NCBI RefSeq assembly: GCF_030532715.1
Contig: NZ_JAUNKO010000001.1
Coordinates: 124,001-188,000, forward strand
Direction: 5' to 3'
Source of the DNA: Corynebacterium sp.
GTDB taxonomy: Bacteria > Actinomycetota > Actinomycetes > Mycobacteriales > Mycobacteriaceae
Length of the DNA: 64,000 bases
The notes under the pieces: generated by a model
Told to the model about the DNA's origin: nothing
Seen by the model: only the letters and a program-made list of their open reading frames with translations
The model's database searches: none
Shown here: positions 47,369-57,801 of the stretch, in pieces
Position numbering within the stretch: position 1 is the first letter of the stretch
Layout: each line of letters starts with the position of its first letter
Translations under genes and position numbers: made by a program

Positions 47369-48544
47369 TTAGGCGCAATTGCGCTGGTCACCGCCCGGCC
47401 GACACCACCCCGTTCCCACCCGCTGCACAAGATTTCGCTTGGCTAGGTCCACCAAAACGTGCACCGCAAGACTAAGCGGCAAACCCGCGGCCCGAGCCAC
47501 TGCGGCCGTTTCGGCGGGGACACCGTCGAGCGCATCGTAAAGTCGCAACTCAGTGCGGCTCAGCCCGGCGATCGCATCCCCGGCGAACTGGAGTTCATAC
47601 TGCGCGCCCACGTCCAACACCCCGATAGCTTCCAGCAAGCTTCGCACCTCATCGGCGCTGGTAACCATTTGGGCACGCCCCGTACGAATGCGCTCATGGC
47701 AACCCAGCGAACCAGCTCCAGTGATAGGGCCGGGCACTGCCATCGCCACCCTGCCCAACCCCTCCGCCCAGCTTAAGGTATTCAACGCGCCGGAACGCCA
47801 GGCGGCCTCCACAATGACAGTGCCCTGGGTGAGCGCCGCCACCAACCTATTACGCGTGAGGAATCGATGCCGCGCAGGTGGGGTGCCCGGCGGATATTCC
47901 GTCACCACTGCGCCCACCCCTGCGATCGTATCGATCAGATGCTTATTGCGCGCCGGATACACTCGGTCCAATCCGCACGCCTGAATCACCACCGTCGGCC
48001 CGCCGCACTCCAACGCGGTTTCGTGAACCGTAGTATCAACGCCAAGCGCGCCGCCGGACACCACGCACCATTGGTGTTGGGCCAGCCCGCGCACCAGCAA
48101 TTTGGTGGCCTCCATCCCGTACCTACTCATCGCGCGCGTGCCCACCACCCCGACGGAGCGTTCGATCACACCGTCGAGCCGCTGGCCGCGCACCCACAGC
48201 ACGTGCGGCGGCACCGCATCCGCCTGATAGCTGCGCACGTGTTCGCTGCGACCCGTCTCGGCGAACCCAAAGGACTCGTCGAGCCGAGCATGCGGCCACT
48301 CCTCATCGTCTGGGGTGATCATGCGCCCGCCCGCCGCCGCGCATGCCGCTAGGTCGGCCGCCGCACGATCCCAATCGTGGCGGGCGGCAGTTTCCCGCAG
48401 CAACTCCCCAATCCAAGTCTCCCGGTGGCGAATCGCGTAGGCGATTCGTTCGGCATCATGTCCCGCCTTAAACAGTGTTTGCAACTGGCGGCTCGGGCCC
48501 TCCACCACGCGGGATAAATACGCCCACGCTTGACGTCGATTCAT
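47369..48544 (-). CDS. dprA: DNA-processing protein DprA (Smf)
   Basis: A 391-residue protein that loads RecA on incoming single-stranded DNA. Rossmann-like core with SVGVVGTRAMSRYGMEATKLLVRGL, VSGGALGVDTTVHETAL, CGLDRVYPARNKHLI and FLTRNRLVAALTQGTVIVEA; a small winged-helix-like C-terminal domain follows. ATG at 48544, directly after the comM stop, is chosen over the longer frame that overlaps comM. Confidence 0.93.
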   Translation of the reverse strand: MNRRQAWAYLSRVVEGPSRQLQTLFKAGHDAERIAYAIRHRETWIGELLRETAARHDWDRAAADLAACAAAGGRMITPDDEEWPHARLDESFGFAETGRSEHVRSYQADAVPPHVLWVRGQRLDGVIERSVGVVGTRAMSRYGMEATKLLVRGLAQHQWCVVSGGALGVDTTVHETALECGGPTVVIQACGLDRVYPARNKHLIDTIAGVGAVVTEYPPGTPPARHRFLTRNRLVAALTQGTVIVEAAWRSGALNTLSWAEGLGRVAMAVPGPITGAGSLGCHERIRTGRAQMVTSADEVRSLLEAIGVLDVGAQYELQFAGDAIAGLSRTELRLYDALDGVPAETAAVARAAGLPLSLAVHVLVDLAKRNLVQRVGTGWCRPGGDQRNCA

Positions 48545-48546
48545 CA

Positions 48547-50052
48547 CTATCCCTCCCTGTACTCCAACGACAATCCCTCCCGAAACTCCAACGCTCGCGC
48601 AACGTGATCCAAGTTCGGCCTCGTGCCCGCCTGCAGGTCGCACAACGTCCACGCGACTTTTAACGCGCGATCTACCCCACGCTGGCTGATGTCCCCCACC
48701 CGAAGGTGCGCCGCCAACAACGCCATCGCATCGTCATCGGCCGGATAATCCCGCCGGATCGTATGCGAACCCATCTGCCCGTTCACGCAGCCGAAACGCG
48801 CAAGTGCACGCTCCCGCGCCGCCGCCACGCGTTCTGCAATGGTTGCGGAAGCTTCGGCATTATCACGCAATACAGCACCGGTGGCCTGCGTATGCACGAA
48901 CACATCCAACCGGTCCCGCAGCGGACCCGACACGTTGCTCAGGTAGCGCATCCGGCGCGTGGCGGAACATCGGCATTGGTGTGGTTGCTCGGCACCACAG
49001 CCGCACGGGTTGGCCGCCAGCAAAAGCTGAAATTGAGCGGGGAAACACACGTCGCGCCGCGACCGAACCAAGCGCACGCACCCAGCCTCAAGCGGCGTGC
49101 GCAAGCAGTCCAGCACCCCGGCGGGGATTTCGCTCACTTCGTCTAAAAAGAGCACGCCGTGGTGCGCCAAGCTCACCGCACCTGGTTTCGGATTACCAGC
49201 ACCGCCGCCAAGCAGTGCGGCGCGGGTGACGCTGTGGTGCGGCGCCACGAACGGCGCGCGGCGCACCGGCAGCGATACGGCGTTGCCCGCAACGGAATGT
49301 ACGGCGGTGACCGCAATAACTTGCGCATCGTCGAGCGGTGGCAGGATTCCCGGAAGCCGCGCCGCGAGCATGGATTTTCCGGACCCTGGCGGCCCCAGCA
49401 TCATGAGGTGGTGCCCACCGGCGGCCGCCACCTCCACCGCGTGTTTCGCTGCGGTTTGACCCGCCACATCCGCCATATCGGGCACCGGCTGGGGCGACGC
49501 GGCAGGTCCGGCGGTGGGTGGGTGCAAACCATCAATATCCTGCACCCAGGCGAACACTTCGGCGAGACTGCGGGCGACCAGCACACGCGGGCAGTCCACG
49601 AGGGCCGCCTCCGCCGCGTTGCCTTCCGGGATAATCACGGTAGTGATCTGCGCTTCACGCGCCGCGAGCAACACCGGCAGCAGTCCTTCCACTGCGCGCA
49701 ACCGGCCATCCAAACCCAGTTCCCCGAAAAACAATGTGTCACGCATGCGCTGACGCAGCGCGGGATCGCGCATGTCTGCCGCGACCACGGACATGGCAAT
49801 GGCCAGATCGAAATGCGACCCAGATTTTCGTAATCCGGCGGGCGACAAGCTCACCACGATTTTCGTTTTTGGCCAAGGCAGCCTGGCGTGTGCCACGGCG
49901 GCGCGGATGCGTTCGCGGGATTCCGCGATGGCCACGTCCGCTAGGCCCACAATGTGCATGCCGGGCAGGCCCGCGCCGACGGTGGTTTCCACAGTGACGA
50001 TGTGGGCTTGCACGCCGGTGAGCATCGCAGACAGCGCATTACCGAACCCCAT
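48547..50052 (-). CDS. comM: ComM/YifB-family AAA+ ATPase (Mg-chelatase-like)
   Basis: A 501-residue protein: N-terminal Lon-like fold (GLPGMHIVGLADVAIAESRERIRAA), AAA+ domain with Walker A MLGPPGSGKSMLAARLPG and Walker B GVLFLDEVSE, Cys-rich NPCGCGAEQPHQCRCS insert and C-terminal Mg-chelatase-like domain. In Vibrio ComM is a branch-migration helicase in transformation. It overlaps yraN by 14 nt and is followed by dprA. Confidence 0.93.
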   Translation of the reverse strand: MGFGNALSAMLTGVQAHIVTVETTVGAGLPGMHIVGLADVAIAESRERIRAAVAHARLPWPKTKIVVSLSPAGLRKSGSHFDLAIAMSVVAADMRDPALRQRMRDTLFFGELGLDGRLRAVEGLLPVLLAAREAQITTVIIPEGNAAEAALVDCPRVLVARSLAEVFAWVQDIDGLHPPTAGPAASPQPVPDMADVAGQTAAKHAVEVAAAGGHHLMMLGPPGSGKSMLAARLPGILPPLDDAQVIAVTAVHSVAGNAVSLPVRRAPFVAPHHSVTRAALLGGGAGNPKPGAVSLAHHGVLFLDEVSEIPAGVLDCLRTPLEAGCVRLVRSRRDVCFPAQFQLLLAANPCGCGAEQPHQCRCSATRRMRYLSNVSGPLRDRLDVFVHTQATGAVLRDNAEASATIAERVAAARERALARFGCVNGQMGSHTIRRDYPADDDAMALLAAHLRVGDISQRGVDRALKVAWTLCDLQAGTRPNLDHVARALEFREGLSLEYREG

Positions 50053-50407
50053 GGTCCACCCCTGCGTAATGTTCGAAACGCGTTCCGATGGGGGTGCGCA
50101 GGACTACGAGGACGTCGAAACGCACGGCCGTGTAAAAGTCAGTGGAGTTCAGCAACCACATGGCGGCGGCTTTGCGCATCCGCGTGAGTTTCGCCGGGGT
50201 GACAGCCTCCGCACCGCCGTACGCCATCGTCGAACGCGTCTTCACCTCTACGACCACGAGTTCACCGTCCGTGCCGACGGCAAGCAAGTCTAACTCACCG
50301 CAGCTATAGCGCACGTTGCGTGCAACGATGCGATAACCGTTTCGCGTATAAAATTCCGCGGCGGCGTCTTCGCCTGCCACACCGACCGCCAAATGCCGTG
50401 ACCCCAT
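50039..50407 (-). CDS. yraN: YraN family (UPF0102) nuclease-like protein
   Basis: A 122-residue PD-(D/E)XK-fold protein: GVAGEDAAAEFYTRNGYRIVARN, YSCGELDLLAVGTDGELVVVEVKTR (the E-x-D-x-ExK core), YGGAEAVTPAKLTRMR. Often adjacent to comM and dprA; presumed role in DNA processing. ATG at 50407 is chosen from the family start; AAGGA precedes it. A DnaA-box-like inverted pair lies 100 nt upstream. Confidence 0.92.
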   Translation of the reverse strand: MGSRHLAVGVAGEDAAAEFYTRNGYRIVARNVRYSCGELDLLAVGTDGELVVVEVKTRSTMAYGGAEAVTPAKLTRMRKAAAMWLLNSTDFYTAVRFDVLVVLRTPIGTRFEHYAGVDHGVR

Positions 50408-50506
50408 GGTTGGTTTCCTTTTGTGCTTCGGGAACGCTCGTACATCTCCCACACAACCTCACCCGCAGGCGGTCTCCCCAGCGATCACGCAACAAGCACC
50501 GACGCT

Positions 50507-50535
50507 CCTGTGGATAACGCATGGTTTTCCACAGG
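50507..50535. promoter_or_regulatory. Inverted pair of DnaA-box-like sites, 29 bp span
   Basis: Arms CCTGTGGA and TCCACAGG flank a 13-nt centre. The left side is a perfect DnaA box (TGTGGATAA), the right a one-mismatch box (TTTTCCACA). Span and arm sequence match the site at 12021-12049. It lies in the 215-bp gap upstream of yraN. Confidence 0.6.
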
Positions 50536-50622
50536 CCGGGAAACGCAACCACTCACAACCCTTGACGACGCCGCCCCTGCCGCACGCAGCATGGAAAGTT
50601 TGGGCAGCGTGCCCGAGCCTGG

Positions 50623-50928
50623 CTAGTCCGGAATGATCATCTCCGGTTTGTCCAGCTCTTCAATGTTGACGTCCTTATAGGTGATCACGCGGACGTAGCG
50701 GACGAAGCGGGCGGCACGGTACATATCCCACACCCACGCATCGGACATCCGCACCTCGTAGTACACGTCCCCGCCGGTGGTGTGCGGAATGAGTTCAACA
50801 GCATTGGCAAGATAAAACCTACGTTCGGTTTCCACCACGTAGGAAAACTGGCTCACAACGTCGCGGTATTCGCGATAGAGTGACAGCTCGACCTCAGCTT
50901 CATAGTTGTCGAGATCTTCAGCGCTCAT
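50623..50928 (-). CDS. DUF2469 family protein
   Basis: A 101-residue, highly conserved actinobacterial protein of unknown function: MSAEDLDNYEAEVELSLYRE, SYVVETERRFYLANAVEL, DAWVWDMYRAARFV, ITYKDVNIEEL. ATG at 50928 is chosen from the family start and AAAGG at 8 nt, over GTG at 50937. It follows rnhB by 27 bp. Confidence 0.92.
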   Translation of the reverse strand: MSAEDLDNYEAEVELSLYREYRDVVSQFSYVVETERRFYLANAVELIPHTTGGDVYYEVRMSDAWVWDMYRAARFVRYVRVITYKDVNIEELDKPEMIIPD

Positions 50929-50955
50929 CGCATCCACCTTTCACACCTTATGAGT

Positions 50956-51609
50956 TCATAAGTCACACCCGAGCCACGCCTGATGCGCAGCGGCTACATT
51001 CGCATAACTGTAGCGGTGCTCTGGACTGCCCCCGTGGAGGCGCACCGCGTCCATATGCGCCCGCGTGCCATACCCCTTATGGGAAGCAAAACCATACTCA
51101 GGATAATCCACATCCAACGCTTCCATCAGCACGTCGCGAGCATGTTTCGCCAACACGCTCGCCGCCGCAACACACCGCGCGGCCGCATCCCCTCCGATCA
51201 TCGGCACCGACGGGCAAGGAAAACCAGACACCCGCAGCGCATCCGTGAGCACGTAGCCCGGCTGGACGTCGAGAAGCGCGACTGCGCGGCGCATGCCGCT
51301 GGTATTGGCGCGTTGGATACCCGCGGTGTCGATATCCAGTGCGGGGATGTGCAGCACGTGCCAGGACAGCGCGAAACGTTGAATCAGCGGCGCCAACCGT
51401 GCCCGCGTCGCGGCCGAAAGTTGCTTCGAATCGGTAAGCGCGGCCAGCTCCGCGATCGGACGATCCGGCAGCACGCAGGCGGCGACGGTCAACGGCCCCG
51501 CGCATGCGCCACGCCCGGCCTCATCAACACCCGCAACGGGCCCCAACCCCCGCTTACTCAACGCCACCTCGTAGGTGCGCAAGTATTTCAGCCGCCGCAC
51601 CGCCGCCAC
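50956..51609 (-). CDS. rnhB: Ribonuclease HII
   Basis: A 217-residue endonuclease cutting the RNA strand of RNA-DNA hybrids and single ribonucleotides. Catalytic acidic residues appear in [16 protein letters not shown] (D, E) and downstream in LTDALRVSG (D); [13 protein letters not shown] and [14 protein letters not shown] are family blocks. GTG start overlapping the lepB stop. Confidence 0.95.
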   Translation of the reverse strand: MAAVRRLKYLRTYEVALSKRGLGPVAGVDEAGRGACAGPLTVAACVLPDRPIAELAALTDSKQLSAATRARLAPLIQRFALSWHVLHIPALDIDTAGIQRANTSGMRRAVALLDVQPGYVLTDALRVSGFPCPSVPMIGGDAAARCVAAASVLAKHARDVLMEALDVDYPEYGFASHKGYGTRAHMDAVRLHGGSPEHRYSYANVAAAHQAWLGCDL

Positions 51610-52385
51610 TATTGCTGAATGCTCGGGTCGTCCACCAAGCCCATGCGGCTCGGCGGCAGCACAATCGCCTGGACCTTCCCCACCACGTTGGACACGGGGA
51701 TGGTGCCCTGATACTCATCACCCAAGTGGTACCGCGAATCCGCGGAATTCGTCCGGTTATCCCCCATCATGAACAAGTGATCGGCCGGCACGGTGATCGG
51801 GCCGAAAAACGGGCCGCCGCATGCCTCCGAACCGTTGCGCGGATCCACCGCGTGCGCCGGCGGCTGCAACACGTAGGAAGAGTCAATCACCTTCCCGTCA
51901 ACCTTAATGCCCTCGTCCCCCGCCTGGCAGGACACCGTCTGCCCGCCGGTGGCCACCACACGCTTGACCAAGGTATTTTCGTCCGGTGCGACAACGCCAA
52001 TATACGAGCCCAAGGTCTGCAATCCTCGAACAATCGTATTATCCGAACGCTGTGAGGTGAAGTTATTGTTCCACGACTCGGTGCCCACAAACACGAGCAC
52101 ATCGCCCGGCTCCGGATCGCTAAAATTGTAGGTAATCTTGTCCACCCAAATCCGATCCCCCGTGCACCCCGGGCAACCGTGCAAGGTGGGCTCCATGGAC
52201 TGGCTCGGAATCAAATACAACCGACCAATAAACGTATGCAGGACAAACAACAACGCAAAGGTAATCAGCATCACCACCGGGATTTCGATATACCACGGTG
52301 CTGGTTGCTTATCCTCCCCTTTGCTTCTCAACGGCTTGCGGGAGCGGAAACCTGAGCTCGACGCTGCGGAATTCTGATCGGTCAC
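51609..52385 (-). CDS. lepB: Signal peptidase I
   Basis: A 258-residue membrane protease with one N-terminal helix ([18 protein letters not shown]). Catalytic Ser in [12 protein letters not shown] and Lys in [13 protein letters not shown]; box E in [14 protein letters not shown]. It removes signal peptides of secreted proteins outside the membrane. A charged cytoplasmic N-terminal tail precedes the helix. Confidence 0.95.
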   Translation of the reverse strand: MTDQNSAASSSGFRSRKPLRSKGEDKQPAPWYIEIPVVMLITFALLFVLHTFIGRLYLIPSQSMEPTLHGCPGCTGDRIWVDKITYNFSDPEPGDVLVFVGTESWNNNFTSQRSDNTIVRGLQTLGSYIGVVAPDENTLVKRVVATGGQTVSCQAGDEGIKVDGKVIDSSYVLQPPAHAVDPRNGSEACGGPFFGPITVPADHLFMMGDNRTNSADSRYHLGDEYQGTIPVSNVVGKVQAIVLPPSRMGLVDDPSIQQ

Positions 52386-52424
52386 GGGGGTCTACGATAC
52401 CATCTCGACTGCGCCACGTGAGAG

Positions 52425-52474
52425 CCAAAAACCCCTCAACGCTTGCCGTGCACCACGGCTGCAGTTGAGGGGTT
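52425..52474 (-). terminator. Rho-independent terminator after rplS
   Basis: On the minus strand AACCCCTCAAC pairs with GTTGAGGGGTT around a 23-nt loop, followed by TTT. It lies 19 nt after the rplS stop and separates rplS from lepB. Confidence 0.85.
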
Positions 52475-52492
52475 GAAAAACACCACGTAAAT

Positions 52493-52834
52493 CTAGCGGC
52501 GTTCCTTGATCTTGGCGGCCTTACCGCGCAGGTTGCGCAGGTAGTACAGCTTGGCGCGACGCACCTTACCGCGGGAAACAACCTCAATGGTGTCAATATT
52601 GGGAGAGTGCACCGGGAAGGTACGCTCCACACCGATACCGAAGGAGATCTTACGCACGGTAAAGGTTTCCCGGATACCACCGTTTTGACGGCGGATGACC
52701 ACACCCTTGAACACCTGGATACGCGACTTGTCACCTTCGATGACCTTCACGTGCACGTTTACGGTGTCACCGGGGCGGAAGTTCGGGATATCGTCGCGCA
52801 ACTGCGCGGCATCGACTTTGTCGAGAATATTCAT
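52493..52834 (-). CDS. rplS: 50S ribosomal protein L19 (bL19)
   Basis: A 113-residue ribosomal protein at the subunit interface: [74 protein letters not shown] at 52834, with AAGG upstream, is the family start. It has its own terminator. Confidence 0.97.
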   Translation of the reverse strand: MNILDKVDAAQLRDDIPNFRPGDTVNVHVKVIEGDKSRIQVFKGVVIRRQNGGIRETFTVRKISFGIGVERTFPVHSPNIDTIEVVSRGKVRRAKLYYLRNLRGKAAKIKERR

Positions 52835-52996
52835 AAGGAAACAACCTTGTCTTGTTATAGAACAGAGGAACCTAGCGGCACTTCCCACACTGGGCGCTCG
52901 GCCGGTTCATGCTCGGTACATTCTTGCCGCCATACAGTGATGACAACCCGGTTATTATGCCCCACCCCACCCCCGCGGGGCAAAACGACAACGCCG

Positions 52997-53758
52997 CTAC
53001 GCATCCAATGGCGCCACGGAAACCTCCATGCTCAGGCATCGGGATTCCCCTGGGGTGAGGTGCACTCCTTGCATCCCCTCCCCGAGCAACGCCGGTTCCA
53101 CGCACACGAATCGTGGCCATTGGTCCGCCACCTCCGCCATGGTGTTGGCCAGCAAAGCCCCGGGATTCCACACCACAAAACTGTCGCCACCACAGGTAGT
53201 GATGCGAATTCGCCGCTGTAACCCGGGATCGACAATGCTCACGCAGGTTTCCTCGGTGGGGATAATGCGATCAAATTCGCCACGGACCGTGAGCGGGCCA
53301 AGGTGCTCGTGAAAAGTTTCGTTGACGCGGTCGTAGAGTTGCACGCCGTCGAAACCTTCGATGGTGACATTGCGCACATCGTCGACAAGGAAGTACGGAT
53401 GGAACGCTAATTGCACGCGCCGTGGCGAGGTGGCGTGGTTGGTGGCGCAATACGCGAGTTTCATCCCGTCCGGCAGGCTGTTGAACGCCACCGCCAGCTC
53501 CCAGTCGTCGTATTCGATCCGGGCTTCGGTAGCGTCTTCGTTAAGCTCCCAATCCCGCACCCTGGCCCAACCGTGACTGGGGTGCTGACCAGTCAGATCC
53601 GCAAACCACGGGCCGATGATCGGGACGCCGCCGCGGATTGCTGTCGGGCCACTGAGTTTGGCAAAAGGGCTCACCCAAAACAGGGGGCCGTGGTCGGTGT
53701 CTACCTGTACTACGTGGGCGCCGTGCGCAAGGAGTGCTGCTTGCATCATGATCCCCAT
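52997..53758 (-). CDS. Aldose-1-epimerase-like protein (D-hexose-6-phosphate mutarotase type)
   Basis: About 253 residues with the galactose-mutarotase beta-sandwich: [20 protein letters not shown], a catalytic-type His in [13 protein letters not shown] and Glu in [11 protein letters not shown]. These residues fit YeaD-like glucose-6-phosphate mutarotases. ATG at 53758 (with GGAG upstream) is chosen; ATG at 53749 is also possible. It diverges from the cobW gene. Confidence 0.87.
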   Translation of the reverse strand: MGIMMQAALLAHGAHVVQVDTDHGPLFWVSPFAKLSGPTAIRGGVPIIGPWFADLTGQHPSHGWARVRDWELNEDATEARIEYDDWELAVAFNSLPDGMKLAYCATNHATSPRRVQLAFHPYFLVDDVRNVTIEGFDGVQLYDRVNETFHEHLGPLTVRGEFDRIIPTEETCVSIVDPGLQRRIRITTCGGDSFVVWNPGALLANTMAEVADQWPRFVCVEPALLGEGMQGVHLTPGESRCLSMEVSVAPLDA

Positions 53759-53796
53759 TGTCCGCTTCTCCGGCGTGCCGCGCACCCACAAGCTTT

Positions 53797-53816
53797 AACG
53801 AAAATTGTTATCATTA
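53797..53816. promoter_or_regulatory. Candidate Zur/Fur-family box upstream of the cobW gene
   Basis: The AT-rich, partly symmetric AACGAAAATTGTTATCATTA lies 5 nt before the ATG at 53822; GAAAAT and GTTATC form an imperfect dyad. Zinc-dependent Zur control of cobW-type genes is known in corynebacteria. The match is by eye. Confidence 0.5.
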
Positions 53817-53821
53817 AGCCC

Positions 53822-54904
53822 ATGGTTATTGCTTCACCCCAAACACCTGTACCAGTCACCGTCCTCAGCGGATTTCTGGGCAGCGGCAAAACCACGCTGC
53901 TCAACCACCTGCTTGCCAACCGAGAGCACCGCAAGATCGCCGTCATTGTCAACGACTTTTCCGAGGTGAATATCGACGCCGCGCTGATCGCCGAGGAAGG
54001 CCACCTCACCCGCGGCGAAGACCGCTTCATCGAACTTTCCAACGGGTGCATTTGCTGCACCTTGCGCGAAGATTTAATCGAAAGTGTGGCGGCGTTGGCG
54101 CGCACGAGGAAATACGATCACATCGTTATCGAATCCACCGGCATTTCCGAGCCCCTCCCCGTGGCCGCAACCTTCGAGTGGGAATTCGATGACGGGTTCC
54201 GGCTTTCCCAGTTGGCACGCATCGACACCATGGTCACCCTCGTGGACGCCTCCACCTTCCTGCCGCTCTTGCGCGGTGGCCGCCGGCTCGCCGAAGCGGA
54301 CCGACAGGCAACGCCGGAAGACGACCGCACCGTCTCCGAACTGCTTATCGACCAAGTGGAGTTCGCCGACCTTATCCTCATCACCAAAACCGACCTCAGC
54401 CCCGACAACGGGCAGCAGGTAATCAACACCGTGCGCGCCATGAATCCCCGCGCCCGCGTAGTCCCGGTCACCAATGGTGAGATCGATATCACCACCGTGC
54501 TCGACGCTGGACTATACGACCCCGACGCGGACGCCCAGCAACGCTTCGCCGAGGAACTCGCCGCCCCGCACACCCCAGAAACGGAGGAATACGGCATTTC
54601 CTCAGTGGTTTTCCGCGCCGAACGTCCGTTCAATAAAGGCCGATTGTTGCAGGCGCTGCGCGCCAGCCGTGGCCTCGTGCGTTCCAAGGGCTATTGCTGG
54701 CTCGACTCTCGACTCGACCTGGTGTTTTCATGGCAGCAGGCGGGGCCGAACCTGCGAATCGAACCCGTGGGCACTTGGGGCAGCGCCCTGCCCCGCAGCG
54801 AGGTGGTACTCATCGGCGTCGATTGCGACACTTCCGCACTCCTCGAATCCTTCGAACGCGCCGTGGTCACGGACGCGGAAGCAGTCGCCCTGCTCCCCAC
54901 CTAG
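53822..54904 (+). CDS. CobW/COG0523-family G3E GTPase, putative metallochaperone
   Basis: A 360-residue GTPase: Walker [17 protein letters not shown], metal-binding CxCC in [14 protein letters not shown], Walker B-like ESTGISEP, base-recognition TKTD in [11 protein letters not shown] and a C-terminal CobW_C domain. COG0523 proteins of this kind deliver zinc to target enzymes when zinc is scarce; the Zur-like box upstream supports a zinc role over a cobalamin role. The stop codon shares bases with the convergent tex stop. Confidence 0.9.
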   Translation: MVIASPQTPVPVTVLSGFLGSGKTTLLNHLLANREHRKIAVIVNDFSEVNIDAALIAEEGHLTRGEDRFIELSNGCICCTLREDLIESVAALARTRKYDHIVIESTGISEPLPVAATFEWEFDDGFRLSQLARIDTMVTLVDASTFLPLLRGGRRLAEADRQATPEDDRTVSELLIDQVEFADLILITKTDLSPDNGQQVINTVRAMNPRARVVPVTNGEIDITTVLDAGLYDPDADAQQRFAEELAAPHTPETEEYGISSVVFRAERPFNKGRLLQALRASRGLVRSKGYCWLDSRLDLVFSWQQAGPNLRIEPVGTWGSALPRSEVVLIGVDCDTSALLESFERAVVTDAEAVALLPT

Positions 54905-57173
54905 CTGCCAAACCCAGCCTTCCGCAACGCGTCGGCCATCGAACCGGCGGACGCACCGCGCTCGGACTTGCCACGGCGACCCCGCTGCCGCGACCTGCAC
55001 CGCGACCCGCGCCGCGTTCCGCCTTGCCGCCCGGTTCGTCGGTGAGCCGCAATGACAGGCTGATGCGTTGCCGCTGTTCATCGACCTCCAACACCTTAAC
55101 CTTCACCACCTGCCCAGAACGCACCACCGAATGCGGGTCCGAAACGTATTGATTCGACATAGCGGACACATGGACTAACCCATCCTGGTGCACGCCCACG
55201 TCCACGAACGCGCCAAACGCCGCAACGTTCGTGACCGTGCCTTCCAGCACCATGCCGGGCGCAAGGTCAGAGATACTCTCCACGCCTTCCTGGAACGTAG
55301 CGGTTTTAAATTCGGGGCGGGGATCGCGGCCCGGTTTATCCAACTCCGCGATAATGTCCGTGACGGTTGGCACGCCGAACGTGTCGTCGGCAAACTCGGC
55401 GGGTTTTAAACTCGCCAACACGCGGCTATTACCAATAAGTTCAGCCACATTCAGCCCCGTGTGCTTGGCGATGCTACGCACCACCGGGTACGCCTCTGGG
55501 TGCACCGCGGAAGTGTCCAACGGGTCCTTCCCACCGTGAATACGCAAAAACCCGGCGCATTGCTGGAACGCCTTCGGGCCGAGGCGCGCCACCTTTTTCA
55601 ACTCCGCGCGGGAGGCGAACGCACCATGCTCGTCGCGGTAGGCCACAATGTTTTCCGCAATGGTGCCGTTAACGCCCGCCACACGATTCAGCAGTGGCAC
55701 CGAGGCGGAGTTAAGGTCCACGCCAACAGCGTTCACCGCGTCCTCCACCACGCCGTCGAGCGTGCGTGCGAGTGCAGACTGGTTTACATCGTGCTGGTAC
55801 TGCCCCACCCCGATGGACTTCGGGTCGATCTTCACCAGTTCGGCCAGCGGATCCTGCAACCGGCGAGCAATCGACACCGCACCGCGCAACGACACATCCA
55901 TGGTGGGAAACTCCGCCGCCGCCACCTCCGAAGCCGAATACACCGACGCACCGGATTCAGACACCACCACGGGCGTGGGGCGCGCACCGCCGGCTTGCGC
56001 GATAAGGTCCGCGACCTCACCAGCGAGCTTTTCCGTCTCGCGCGAAGCGGTACCGTTGCCCACCGCCAGTAGTTCCACACCGTGGGTGGCACAGGCGGTA
56101 GCCAGCGTGGATACCGCATCTGACCAGCGTCCTTGCGGCTTGTGCGGGTAGACGATGCAGGTGTTCAACACCTTGCCAGTGGGGTCGACCACCGCGCATT
56201 TCACCCCGTTGCGGTACCCCGGATCGAGGCCCAACACCGCGCGCTGTCCGGCGGGCGCGGCGAGCAGCACGTCACGCAGATTTTTCGCAAACACTTCCAG
56301 GGCGCCGGCCTCCGCCTTTTCCTTCAGCCGCATCCGCACATCCAACCCCGAAGAAACACTGAGCTTGGTGCGCCACGCCCAACGCACGGCGTCTGCAAGC
56401 CAGGTTGAAGCATGCGTATCGACGCCCAGCGCATCCGCGATCATGCCCAAATACACCGCGTCCTCCCCCGCATCGAGGTTCACATGCAACACCCCCTCAT
56501 TCTCGCCGCGCAACAAGGCCAAAATGCGGTGCGACGGCAACGAGGAAAACGGCTCGGAAAACTCAAAATAGTCCTTGTACTTTGCGCCCTCGGATTCCTT
56601 ACCTGCGACGACGGTGGACACCATCGTGCCGTGATCAAACATGTATTCGCGAACTTGGCCGACCAGGTCCGCGTGCGTGGCGCACCGATCCGCGAAAATC
56701 GCACGCGCCCCCTCCAACACGGCCTTCGTATCCGCAAAGCCCTCCGAAACGTACGCTGCGGCGGCGGCTTGCGGGTCGGTAGCCGGGGCGTCGATAAGCG
56801 AATCCAACAGTGGCTCCAGGCCAGCCTCCCGCGCAACATCAGCCTTCGTGCGGCGACGCTTTTTAAACGGCAAGTACAAGTCCTCGACGCGGGCCTTCGA
56901 ATCACACGCCGCAATCTGGGCCCGCAACTCGTCCGTCAACTTGCCCTGCTGCGCAATCGCCTCCAATACCGCCGCCTTGCGCTGCTCCAACTCGCGGAGG
57001 TAATCCAGGCGCTCCGCCAATTGCCGCAGCTGCGAGTCATCCAGCCCGCCAGTCGCCTCCTTACGGTAACGCGCAATAAACGGCACCGTATTACCTTCAT
57101 CCAACAAAGCCACAGTGGCAGACACCTGAGCCTGGGAAACCCCCAGCTCACCAGCGAGCAGCGAAATCATCAT
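54901..57173 (-). CDS. tex: Tex-family S1 RNA-binding protein, apparent frameshift near the C-terminus
   Basis: About 757 residues. N-terminal helical Tex domain ([36 protein letters not shown]), YqgF-like fold ([19 protein letters not shown]), helix-hairpin-helix ([20 protein letters not shown]) and S1 domain ([20 protein letters not shown]). As written the frame leaves family sequence after GRGAGRGS and would end at 54867 inside cobW. One extra base in the G-run (CCCC on the plus strand, 54980-54983) restores a family-like end, [14 protein letters not shown], stopping at 54901-54903. The C-terminal tail before that is Gly/Arg-rich. Confidence 0.9.
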
Positions 57174-57399
57174 TCCGCCGATTCTAGCCCGACCGGCACA
57201 CCACCAACCCCCGTGGACACGCCAATCCCCAAACAGTCAGCGAACACACGGCCGATTGCAGCAACTGAGCTACACGCATTAAACTCACTAATGCTGAAGT
57301 TCTCCGCAAAACCCTATGCGGCTCACAGGTTCCCCCTTCGCGCGCGAACACTGTTGCACCCATACTCGCCCACCATGAGAGAGGCTGGCGCCGGAAAAC

Positions 57400-57801
57400 G
57401 TGACCCAATCCACGCGGCACATCATTATGATGGCCAACACCCTGACGTGGGCACTGGCATTCATCCCCATGTTGTTCATCGCAACCCTCGTGATCCCAGA
57501 CACCAACGCCACCCAGGACGTCGGCCCGTGGATCCGCAGCGCCCTCTACGGCGGCACCCCCAGTCTCGCCGTGACCTGGATACTCATTGCCTGCTACGCC
57601 GCCACCCCACTGTGCGCCAGCTGGGGCATCGCCCAAGGGTTCCGCATTCGCCGGGTCATCGCCGCCAACGGTGCGCACCAAAGCAAATTCTGCGCCTCCA
57701 TGTGCGTGACCGCGCTCCTTCTGGTGCTATGGTGCTGCTCACTCAGCGTGGGGCCATGCATGCTATGGATGGCCTACGTAGACGCCACCACCGGAAGGTA
57801 A
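57400..57801 (+). CDS. Hypothetical cysteine-rich membrane protein
   Basis: A 133-residue protein with about three to four helices (TLTWALAFIPMLFIATLVI; LAVTWILIACYAATPLCASWG; SMCVTALLLVLWCCSLSVG). Cysteines are frequent for the genome. GTG at 57400 or ATG at 57427/57430 may be the start. No family recognised. It precedes two envelope paralogs on the same strand but is separated from them by about 670 bp. Confidence 0.6.
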   Translation: MTQSTRHIIMMANTLTWALAFIPMLFIATLVIPDTNATQDVGPWIRSALYGGTPSLAVTWILIACYAATPLCASWGIAQGFRIRRVIAANGAHQSKFCASMCVTALLLVLWCCSLSVGPCMLWMAYVDATTGR

